A DNA stretch of 64,000 nt, taken from NCBI RefSeq assembly GCF_014192575.1, contig NZ_JACHYC010000005.1, forward strand, positions 558,001 through 622,000. The letters are read 5' to 3'. The DNA comes from Variovorax sp. Sphag1AA. GTDB lineage: Bacteria > Pseudomonadota > Gammaproteobacteria > Burkholderiales > Burkholderiaceae_C. Positions 57,685-64,000 of the stretch are shown in pieces. The notes under the pieces are model-generated. The model ran no database searches. It worked only from the letters and a program-made list of their open reading frames with translations, and had not been told where the DNA came from. Within the stretch, counting starts at the first letter, position 1. Each line of letters begins with the position of its first letter. Made by a program: the position numbers and the translations under genes.

Positions 57685-58281
57685 ATGATGAAACGCTGGC
57701 TACTGATCATCCTCGCCGCACTCGCCCTCTCGGGCTGCGGCTACAACGATTTCCAGCGGCTCGACGAGGCCAGCAAATCGGCCTGGAGCGAGGTGCTCAA
57801 TCAATACCAGCGGCGCGCGGATCTCGTGCCGAACATCGTGGCTACCGTCAAGGGTGAAGCCAATTTCGAGCAGGAAACACTCACCAAGGTGATCGAGGCG
57901 CGGGCCAAGGCGACGTCGATCCAGGTGACGCCGGAGACGCTCAACAACCCCGAGGCCTTCAACAAGTTCCAGCAGGCGCAGGGCGAGCTGTCGAGCGCCC
58001 TGTCGCGGCTGATGGTGGTATCGGAGCAGTACCCGAACCTCAAGGCCAACCAAGCTTTCCGCGATCTGCGGGTGACGCTCGAAGGCACCGAGAACCGCAT
58101 CACCGTGGCGCGCAACCGCTACATCCAGACGGTCCAGGAATACAACGTGCTCGCGCGCAGCTTCCCGACCAACCTGACGGCCAAGATCTTCAACTACGAC
58201 CCCAAGCCGAACTTCTCGGTGCAGAACGAGGCACAGATCTCGACACCGCCGACCGTCGACTTCAACGCGCCGAAGAAGTAA
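57685..58281 (+). CDS. LemA family lipoprotein
   Basis: A 198-residue protein with a lipobox (ILAALALSGCGYNDFQR), then the conserved LemA core LDEASKSAWSEVLNQYQRRADLVPNIV, FEQETLTKVIEARAKA and ELSSALSRLMVVSEQYPNL, ending FNYDPKPNFSVQNEAQI. It is helical and coiled-coil-like, and is exposed in the periplasm. LemA genes commonly pair with TPM-domain genes, as they do here (the next gene starts 19 bases later), and the set is linked to membrane-protein or cell envelope stress functions that remain undefined. Confidence 0.88.
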   Translation: MMKRWLLIILAALALSGCGYNDFQRLDEASKSAWSEVLNQYQRRADLVPNIVATVKGEANFEQETLTKVIEARAKATSIQVTPETLNNPEAFNKFQQAQGELSSALSRLMVVSEQYPNLKANQAFRDLRVTLEGTENRITVARNRYIQTVQEYNVLARSFPTNLTAKIFNYDPKPNFSVQNEAQISTPPTVDFNAPKK

Positions 58282-58300
58282 GCCGGCACGGCCGCCTGCC

Positions 58301-59284
58301 ATGCTGATGGTCCGCATCCTGCGCCTGCCGCGCCTCCCGCGCATCTGGCAAGCCCTGACGGCATTGCTGCTGCTCGCGGCGGCACTGTTGGGTAGCGGGC
58401 ATGCGCGGGCGCAGGACCTGCTGCCGGTGCCGAAGCTCGATGCGCGCGTCATCGACCAGACAGGCACGCTCACGCCCACGCAACGCGCCGCGCTCGAAGC
58501 CAAGCTGCAGGCCTTCGAAAAGGAGAAGGGCTCGCAGATCGTGATGCTGATGGTGCCGACCACTGCGCCCGAGGACATCGCGAGCTACGCCAATCGCGTC
58601 GGCAACACATGGAAGATCGGCCGGCGCGATGTCGGCGACGGCATCCTCGTGATCGTCGCGAAGAACGACCGCAAGATGCGCATCGAGGTCGCCAAGACGC
58701 TCGAAGGCGCGGTGCCCGACCTCGCGGCGGCACACATCATCGACGACGCGATGAAGCCACGCTTCCGCCAGAACGACTTCGCCGGCGGGCTCGACGCGGC
58801 GGCGGACCAGCTCATCGCGCGCGTCAAGGGCGAGCCGCTGCCGGAAGTCGATGCGCGCGGCGGAGACTTCAGCGGTGAGGGTCGCGGCGGCGGTGGCTTC
58901 GACTGGCAAGACCTCGCGGTGTTCTTCTTCATCGCCGTGCTGGTCGGCGGGCCGATCGCGCGGCGCATCTTCGGCAAGACCCTGGGCTCGCTGGCGATGG
59001 GTGGCGTCACCGGATTCGTGGTGATGATGGTGACGTCGAGCATCGTGATCGCGGTTCTGGCAGGGTTGGGCGCGTTGCTGTTCACGCTGCTGTCGATGGC
59101 GTTCGGCGCGGGCCCCATGCGCCGTGGCGGCCTCGGCGGTGGGTTGGGTGGCGGTCTTGGCGGCGGCTGGGGCGCTGGGCGTGGCGGTGGCGGCTGGGGC
59201 GGCGGGTCCTCCGGCGGAGGCGGCGGCTTCAGTTCGGGCGGCGGTGGCGATTTCGGCGGCGGCGGCGCCTCGGGAGACTGGTGA
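58301..59284 (+). CDS. TPM domain membrane protein (YgcG-like) with a Gly-rich tail
   Basis: A 327-residue protein. A signal helix (ALTALLLLAAALLGSGHARA) precedes the TPM/YgcG domain (ARVIDQTGTLTPTQRAALEA, KLQAFEKEKGSQIVMLMVPT, YANRVGNTWKIGRRDVGDGI, KMRIEVAKTLEGAVPDLAAA) at residues ~40-185. Two membrane helices follow (VFFFIAVLVGGPIA, IVIAVLAGLGALLFTL), then ~60 residues of Gly/Ser-rich repeats (GGGLGGGLGGGWGAGRGGGG) to the end. TPM proteins have been linked to photosystem repair in plants and phosphatase-like folds; bacterial roles are unclear. It lies in a lemA-TPM-TPM operon; the next gene's possible GTG overlaps its stop. Confidence 0.88.
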   Translation: MLMVRILRLPRLPRIWQALTALLLLAAALLGSGHARAQDLLPVPKLDARVIDQTGTLTPTQRAALEAKLQAFEKEKGSQIVMLMVPTTAPEDIASYANRVGNTWKIGRRDVGDGILVIVAKNDRKMRIEVAKTLEGAVPDLAAAHIIDDAMKPRFRQNDFAGGLDAAADQLIARVKGEPLPEVDARGGDFSGEGRGGGGFDWQDLAVFFFIAVLVGGPIARRIFGKTLGSLAMGGVTGFVVMMVTSSIVIAVLAGLGALLFTLLSMAFGAGPMRRGGLGGGLGGGLGGGWGAGRGGGGWGGGSSGGGGGFSSGGGGDFGGGGASGDW

Positions 59285-59286
59285 CC

Positions 59287-59805
59287 ATGGCTTCGCTGAC
59301 TTCACGCCTCGCACGTATCTGGCGCCATCGCTGGGTCGACGATGCCGACGTGCGTCGGGCACTGCCGGCCGACATGCTCAAACGCCTGGAACAACGCGTC
59401 GGTGCAAGCGAACGCCGGCACACCGGCGAAATCCGCATCTGCGTCGAGGCCGGACTGCCGATGTCCTACCTGTGGCGCGATGCAACGGCTCGCGAGCGCG
59501 CCATCATGATGTTCAGCAAGCTGCGCATCTGGGACACGGCGCACAACAACGGCGTGCTGATCTACCTGCTGCTGGCCGAGCACGCGATCGAGATCGTGGC
59601 CGATCGCGGCATCGATCTGCACGTGGACACCGAAGACTGGGCTGCGATGGCCAAGCGCATGGGTGAAGCATTCCGCGAAGGGCGGTTCGAGGATGGGCTT
59701 ACGCAGGCGCTCGAGGAAGTGTCCGCCGTGCTGGTCGAGCACTTTCCGCTGGCCGAGGGCGCGGCGGACCGGAACGAGCTTCCGGACGCGCCGGTGATCC
59801 TCTGA
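59287..59805 (+). CDS. Second TPM domain protein
   Basis: A 172-residue soluble version of the TPM domain: WRHRWVDDADVRRALPADML, KRLEQRVGASERRHTGEIRI, LRIWDTAHNNGVLIYLLLAE and EIVADRGIDLHVDTEDWAAM (residues ~110-130), ending REGRFEDGLTQALEEVSAVL. No signal peptide, unlike the partner TPM protein. The ATG at 59287 has GGGAGA about 10 bases upstream; a GTG at 59281 overlapping the previous stop is an alternative. It completes the lemA-TPM-TPM set. Confidence 0.82.
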   Translation: MASLTSRLARIWRHRWVDDADVRRALPADMLKRLEQRVGASERRHTGEIRICVEAGLPMSYLWRDATARERAIMMFSKLRIWDTAHNNGVLIYLLLAEHAIEIVADRGIDLHVDTEDWAAMAKRMGEAFREGRFEDGLTQALEEVSAVLVEHFPLAEGAADRNELPDAPVIL

Positions 59806-59833
59806 CTTGACGGTTCGGGAGAGACGCTGACGA

Positions 59834-60397
59834 CTAGCCGGCGTCGAGCAGCCTGCGGTTGACGGCATGCACCGCGTCCAGCTCGGCCTGCAGCGCGCGC
59901 GTGACCTGCGACAGGGTGCGAAGGCGGCGATTGCTCTCGCGAAGCCGCTCCGCGAGTCCCTTCGACAACGCGAGCACGAGACGCGAGGCGGCGCCCGGGT
60001 GCTGGTCCAGCAGCTTCATGAGCGCCTCGCGCGAGAGCACGCCAAGCTTGACGTCGGTCAGCGCGGTGCAGCTCGCCGAACGCGGCTCGCCGTCGATCAC
60101 GCCCATCTCGCCGATCAGATGGCCGGGGCCGATGATCGAGATCACCACTTCCTCGCCGGGCATGCCGGTGCGGGTCTCGGCGCGCACCTGGCCTTCGAGC
60201 ACGAGCGCCATGTAGTCGGTGTCCTCGGTGTCGCCTTCCTCGAACAGGAGGGTGTCCGCCAGAACGTGCACCGGCCGCATCGCGTCCACCACGAGTTCGG
60301 CCTCTTCTTCGGTCATGCCGGACATTGGCGCTGCCTGCGTGAGCATGAAGACGGCGTGCGAGCGAAGGTCGATGCGAGGAGTTCCGGATGCGTCCAT
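59834..60397 (-). CDS. Cyclic-nucleotide-binding domain protein without DNA-binding domain
   Basis: A 187-residue protein. Residues ~25-140 form a Crp-like cNMP domain (LFEEGDTEDTDYMALVLEGQ, ISIIGPGHLIGEMGVIDGEP with the phosphate-binding cassette GEMGVIDGEPRSAS, and LGVLSREALMKLLDQHPGAA). The C-terminal ~50 residues are a helix with heptad spacing (RLRESNRRLRTLSQVTRALQ, AELDAVHAVNRRLL) where Crp would carry a winged HTH. It therefore cannot regulate DNA as Crp does and may act as a second-messenger-responsive adaptor. The arrangement resembles uncharacterised cNMP-helix proteins of Burkholderiales. It is isolated in the gene order. Confidence 0.82.
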   Translation of the reverse strand: MDASGTPRIDLRSHAVFMLTQAAPMSGMTEEEAELVVDAMRPVHVLADTLLFEEGDTEDTDYMALVLEGQVRAETRTGMPGEEVVISIIGPGHLIGEMGVIDGEPRSASCTALTDVKLGVLSREALMKLLDQHPGAASRLVLALSKGLAERLRESNRRLRTLSQVTRALQAELDAVHAVNRRLLDAG

Positions 60398-60453
60398 GGG
60401 GCACGATTGTCAGCGAGGCCAGCTTCCGGTGCCATTCGTCGAAGGTATGCACT

Positions 60454-62100
60454 TCAGGCCGGCAGGAGTGCCGAAAGCGTCTGCAGCGTATCGGCCTCTT
60501 CCAGCGGCTTGTCTTCGCGCCACCGCAACATGCGCGGGAAGCGCACCGCGATGCCGCTCTTATGCCGGGTGCTGCGCGCGATGCCTTCGAAGCCGAGCTC
60601 GAAGACCAGCGTCGGCGTGACGCTGCGCACCGGGCCGAAGCTTTCGACCGTGGTCCGGCGGATCACCGCGTCCACGCGCGCGATCTCCGCATCGGTCAGG
60701 CCCGAGTAGGCCTTGGCGAAGGGCACAAGCTTGCGGTCCGGCGCGTCGGGCGGTGCGTCCCACACCGCGAAGGTGTAGTCGGTGTAGAGGCTTGCGCGGC
60801 GGCCGTGGCCGCGTTGGGCATAGACGAGCACCGCATCGATGGACAGCGGATCGATCTTCCACTTCCGCCACACGCCGACATCCTTGGTGCGCCCGACGCC
60901 GTAGTGCGCGTCGCGCTGCTTGAGCATCAGCCCCTCGACGCCCATCGAGCGTGCGGCTTCGCGTTGACGGGAGAGATCGTTCCAGTCCTCGCCATGAAGC
61001 ATGGGGCTGGCGATGAGCGACGGATGCTGCGCGTCCGCGATCAGTGAATCGAGCTGCACCCGGCGTTCGTGCTGCGGCAGCGTGCGCAGGTCGCGGCCTT
61101 CGCATTCGAGCAGGTCGTACGCCAACAGAACGACGGGGATCTCGCGCAGCAGCTTTGCGCCGAGCGTCTTGCGGCCGATGCGCTTCTGCAGTTCCGCAAA
61201 GGGCTGCACGCGATCGTCGCGCCAGACGACGATCTCGCCGTCGATGACGGTGCCGTCGGGCAGCGCCTCGCCCATCAGCGCGAGTTCGGGGAAGCGGTCG
61301 GTCACCAGTTCCTCGCCGCGCGACCACAGACACACCCTCCCCGCTCGTTTGACGAGTTGCGCGCGGATGCCGTCCCACTTCCATTCGACGATCCAGTGCG
61401 CGGGTGGGCCGAGCGCTGCATCGAAGTCCTCCAGCGGAAGGTTGAACGGATGCGCGAGAAAGAAGGGATAGGGCTGGCCGCTGGTCTGTCGGTCAAGCTC
61501 GCCGGTGTCCTCGGGCGCAATGAGCGCGGCGTAGTCGCTCGCGCCTGGTTGCCCGCTGATGTGCGTGTAGCCCATCAGCCGCTGCGCGACGCGCTTGGGG
61601 TCGAGCCCGCCGACCGCCGCCAGCGCCTGCGTGACCTGCAGCCGCGAGACGCCGACGCGGAACCCTCCGGTGATCAGCTTGAAATAGACAAGCCGCTCGT
61701 CCACCGCCAGCCGCTGCCATTGCCAGCGCAGTTTGTCGGCGAGCGCGTCCGGCAGCGTGTTGCGAAGCGGCAGCAGGTGGCGTTCGACCCAATCGGCAAG
61801 GCCCATGCCGTGCGCCTCGGTCGACGGTGGAAGCAGCAGCGAGATGGTTTCCGCGAGATCGCCAACCGCTTCGTAGCTTTCGTCGAAGAGCCATTCGGGC
61901 AGGCTGGCCGACTCCTGCGCAAGCAGCCTCAGCAGCTTGTTCGGCACGAGCTGGCGCGGCTTGCCGCCCGCCAGGAAGTAGACCGCCCAGGCCGCATCGC
62001 GCGGATCGGCGCTTTGCAGATACCGCTGCAAAGCCGACTGCTTGGCAAGGCTGGAAGTCGTGGCATCGAGTTCGCGATAGAGCGCGGCGAACTGCTTCAT
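60454..62100 (-). CDS. ATP-dependent DNA ligase (cisplatin/LigB-type group)
   Basis: A 548-residue ATP ligase. The N-terminal ~200 residues are the DNA-binding domain (PSTEAHGMGLADWVERHLLP, MGYTHISGQPGASDYAALIA). The nucleotidyltransferase core has motif I EWKWDGIRAQLV with the adenylated Lys near residue 240, motif III in VIDGEIVVWRDD, motif IV in EGLMLKQRDAHYGVG, and motif V/KWKID in WRKWKIDPLSIDAVL. The OB-fold closes it. It seals nicks in repair and is partner to the linked exonuclease: the ATGA overlap at 62097-62100 couples the two. An Lhr helicase and a ligase-associated phosphoesterase, often found with such pairs, are not in the window. Confidence 0.9.
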   Translation of the reverse strand: MKQFAALYRELDATTSSLAKQSALQRYLQSADPRDAAWAVYFLAGGKPRQLVPNKLLRLLAQESASLPEWLFDESYEAVGDLAETISLLLPPSTEAHGMGLADWVERHLLPLRNTLPDALADKLRWQWQRLAVDERLVYFKLITGGFRVGVSRLQVTQALAAVGGLDPKRVAQRLMGYTHISGQPGASDYAALIAPEDTGELDRQTSGQPYPFFLAHPFNLPLEDFDAALGPPAHWIVEWKWDGIRAQLVKRAGRVCLWSRGEELVTDRFPELALMGEALPDGTVIDGEIVVWRDDRVQPFAELQKRIGRKTLGAKLLREIPVVLLAYDLLECEGRDLRTLPQHERRVQLDSLIADAQHPSLIASPMLHGEDWNDLSRQREAARSMGVEGLMLKQRDAHYGVGRTKDVGVWRKWKIDPLSIDAVLVYAQRGHGRRASLYTDYTFAVWDAPPDAPDRKLVPFAKAYSGLTDAEIARVDAVIRRTTVESFGPVRSVTPTLVFELGFEGIARSTRHKSGIAVRFPRMLRWREDKPLEEADTLQTLSALLPA

Positions 62101-63149
62101 GATTCCGCGCCGCCTTCGGTTGCGCCAGCAACCGCATCCTCGTCGCCGTACTCGGTCTTGAACACCTGCGCATCCAGACCCGATTCGGCGAGCCATCGCA
62201 CCATCACCGCGACGCTGCCGTGGGTGACGAAGACGCGCTCCGCGCCGGTGCCCGCGATCGCTTCCTGCAGGCCGGGCCAGTCGGCGTGGTCGGACATCAC
62301 GAAGCCGCGATCGACCCCGCGACGCCGCCGCGTGCCGCGAAGCTGCATCCATCCGCTCGCGAAGGCATCCGAATAGCTGCCGAAGCGCCGCATCCACGGC
62401 GTGCCATGTGCCGACGGTGGTGCAAGCACCAGAGCGCGCTTGATCGTCGCGGCATCGACGCCGGGGTCCGTCACCCGCAGCGTTGGTGGCAGCGCGACGC
62501 CTGCTGCCCGGTAGATCTGGTTCAGCGGCTCGACCGCACCGTGGACGATGATCGGCCCGATGCTCGCATCCACTCCGTGCAGGATGCGCTGCGCCTTGCC
62601 AAAGGCATAGCAGAGCAGCACCGACGCCCTGCCCTGCTCCGCGTTCGCACGCCACCATTCGTTGATCTCGTCGAACAGCACTGCTTGCGCGGGCCACCGG
62701 TAGATCGGCAGACCGAAGGTCGATTCGGTGATGAAGGTGTCGCACGGCACCGGCTCGAAGGGCGTGCAGGTGCCGTCGGCTTCGGTCTTGTAGTCGCCCG
62801 AGGCGACCCACACGCGGCCGCCATGCTCGATGCGGACCTGCGCCGAACCCAGCACATGGCCCGCCGGATGCAGCGAGATTCGCACGCCGTTGTGTTCGAT
62901 CGCTTCGCCGTACGCGAGCGTCTGCAGGGTGATGTCGCCAAGCCGGACGCGCAGCGTGCCTGCGCTGTCGCGGTGTGCGAGGTAGTGCCCATGCCCGACG
63001 CGCGCGTGGTCCGAATGCGCATGCGTGATGACCGCGCGATCGACCGGCCGCCACGGGTCGATGTAGAAATCGCCCGGCGGGCAGTAGAGCCCTTCCGGGC
63101 GCGCGACGACGAGGTCGCGAGGCGAAGAGACGTTCGCGGATTCGGCCAT
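62097..63149 (-). CDS. Ligase-associated DNA exonuclease (metallo-beta-lactamase/beta-CASP type)
   Basis: A 350-residue protein. The MBL zinc motif is VITHAHSDHARVGHG (H-x-H-x-D-H), and LHPAGHVLGSAQVRIEHGGR, VWVASGDYKTEADG and FITESTFGLP follow as in the YSH1/mRNA 3'-end-processing-like family. The late His is in FVMSDHADWPGLQEA and VTHGS. This group is annotated as ligase-associated DNA exonuclease, acting on DNA ends before ligation. Start at MAESANV (63149) preferred; a 16-codon longer frame is possible. It shares a coupled start/stop with the DNA ligase gene. Confidence 0.9.
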   Translation of the reverse strand: MAESANVSSPRDLVVARPEGLYCPPGDFYIDPWRPVDRAVITHAHSDHARVGHGHYLAHRDSAGTLRVRLGDITLQTLAYGEAIEHNGVRISLHPAGHVLGSAQVRIEHGGRVWVASGDYKTEADGTCTPFEPVPCDTFITESTFGLPIYRWPAQAVLFDEINEWWRANAEQGRASVLLCYAFGKAQRILHGVDASIGPIIVHGAVEPLNQIYRAAGVALPPTLRVTDPGVDAATIKRALVLAPPSAHGTPWMRRFGSYSDAFASGWMQLRGTRRRRGVDRGFVMSDHADWPGLQEAIAGTGAERVFVTHGSVAVMVRWLAESGLDAQVFKTEYGDEDAVAGATEGGAES

Positions 63150-63241
63150 GGTGCGGAGCACATCGTAGGCCGGCCCGCCGATTGATGCGCCGCGCACCGG
63201 GCGCGACCTGGTGTCGGTTCAGGCCGACGTCAGGCGAGCAC

Positions 63242-64000
63242 CTACCAGGCGGTCCACTTGACCTCGCTCTTCGCCGAGGTCACCGTGCGTTCGATGAACC
63301 GCACGCCGCGCGCGCCGTCTTCCACACGCGGGTAGTCCGCCGCGAGCGGGTCGGCCGCAACGCCGGCCAGCTTCGCGCGGATGTCCGCGATCACGCCGCC
63401 GTAGATGTTGGCAAAGGCCTCGATGAAGCCTTCAGGATGCCCGCTCGGAATGCGGCTCGCGCGACGGGCCGATTCGCAGAGCCAGGGCGCGCCGCGTGTG
63501 AGGATGCGCTTCGGGCCGTCGTGCGGCAGATGAGTCAGTTCGCTCGGTCGCTCCTGCCGCCATACGAGCGTGCCCTGCGCGCCGGAGATACGCAGGCGCA
63601 GGTCGTTCTCAAGGCCAGTGTTGATCTGCGATGCGACCAGCACGCCGCGCGCGCCACCCTTGAACCGCAACAGTAGGCTGCCGTCGTCGTCCAGCGGCCG
63701 GCCGGGCACGAACGATGTCAGGTCGGCGCAGAGGCTTTCGATCTCCAGCCCCGTCACGGTGGCGACGAGGTTTTCCGCATGCGAGCCGATGTCGCCGATG
63801 GCGCCGGCCGCGCCACTCTGCGCCGGATCGCTGCGCCACGCGGCCTGCTTGTTGCCCTCGCCTTCGAGCCGCGTCGCGAGCCATCCCTGGTTGTATTCGA
63901 CGACGATCTTGCGGATTTCGCCGAGTTCGCCCGAGCGCACCATCTCGCGTGCCTGTCTCACCATCGGATAGCCGGTGTAGTTGTAGGTCACGCCGAAGAC
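63242..64000 (-). CDS. Gfo/Idh/MocA family oxidoreductase, partial (5' end outside the window)
   Basis: The last ~250 residues of an NAD(P)-dependent sugar or polyol dehydrogenase. VFGVTYNYTGYPMVRQAREM corresponds to the region after the catalytic Lys of these enzymes; GEIRKIVVEYNQGW, GAIGDIGSHAENLVATVTGL with the conserved GDxxxH, and LRLRISGAQGTLVWRQERP are in the C-terminal domain that binds substrate and dimerises. It ends SAKSEVKWTAW. The start and Rossmann domain lie beyond position 64000. The 92-base gap to the exonuclease gene shows no signals. Confidence 0.88.
   Translation of the reverse strand, partial: VFGVTYNYTGYPMVRQAREMVRSGELGEIRKIVVEYNQGWLATRLEGEGNKQAAWRSDPAQSGAAGAIGDIGSHAENLVATVTGLEIESLCADLTSFVPGRPLDDDGSLLLRFKGGARGVLVASQINTGLENDLRLRISGAQGTLVWRQERPSELTHLPHDGPKRILTRGAPWLCESARRASRIPSGHPEGFIEAFANIYGGVIADIRAKLAGVAADPLAADYPRVEDGARGVRFIERTVTSAKSEVKWTAW

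Noticed and set aside
59100..59280. Dense GGC/GGT repeats resembling a tandem repeat array
   Set aside because: They are in frame and encode the Gly-rich tail of the TPM protein; no direct-repeat/spacer layout of CRISPR is present. No CRISPR array was seen anywhere in the window.

Overview
The window is high-GC DNA from a betaproteobacterium, most likely a Burkholderiales/Comamonadaceae member close to Variovorax. This is judged from gene families and gene order (adjacent pilT-pilU, an rsmI-yraN-diaA-dolP neighbourhood, paired TPM proteins next to lemA); no database was searched. Genes are dense, on both strands, and mostly chromosomal housekeeping or catabolism, interrupted by one defence locus and one integrated element.

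Positions 1-16.8 kb are metabolic: the end of an LrgB-like membrane protein, a secreted YXWGXW protein, an SGNH hydrolase, and an acyl-CoA ligase plus single-chain biotin-dependent carboxylase operon facing a TetR regulator and an ABC-type solute-binding protein. Arginase, glutamate dehydrogenase with a translationally coupled P-loop kinase, and a PutA with a divergent Lrp regulator follow. Arginase, PutA and glutamate dehydrogenase together could carry arginine and proline nitrogen and carbon to glutamate and 2-oxoglutarate.

From 16.7 to 31.5 kb there is a LysR/SDR/tautomerase group, YggS, the twitching ATPases PilT and PilU, a 3-hydroxyisobutyrate-dehydrogenase-like enzyme, the dolP-(patatin)-diaA-yraN-rsmI cluster, a GST, NnrU, a YeeE/YedE sulfur transporter with a structured leader, and small proteins.

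From 31.6 to 36.3 kb lies an accessory locus: a shortened Bug-type binding protein, a small HTH regulator with a palindromic operator, and a two-gene McrBC type IV restriction system.

From 36,531 to 47,332 a roughly 10.8 kb satellite-like element sits in the 3' end of a tRNA-Arg(CCG) gene. It has an integrase, an AlpA-like regulator, a P4-type primase/helicase pair, an SSB-like protein, att repeats, arm-type repeats at both ends, an origin-like spacer, a membrane-protein cargo gene, and a four-gene module built around an HK97-type major capsid protein. No portal, terminase, protease or tail gene is recognisable. The original tRNA terminator is displaced to the far side of the element, which fixes the boundary.

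From 47.4 to 64 kb the chromosome resumes: an AcrR-type repressor with a near-consensus operator and a divergent RND efflux operon, a c5-type cytochrome, a YheT hydrolase group, lemA and two TPM proteins, an orphan cNMP-binding protein, a ligase/exonuclease DNA-repair pair, and a Gfo/Idh/MocA oxidoreductase cut by the window end. No rRNA or CRISPR array was seen, and no stretch over 300 bases lacks features except 36,347-36,728, which holds the displaced terminator, one att copy, one arm site and a hairpin.
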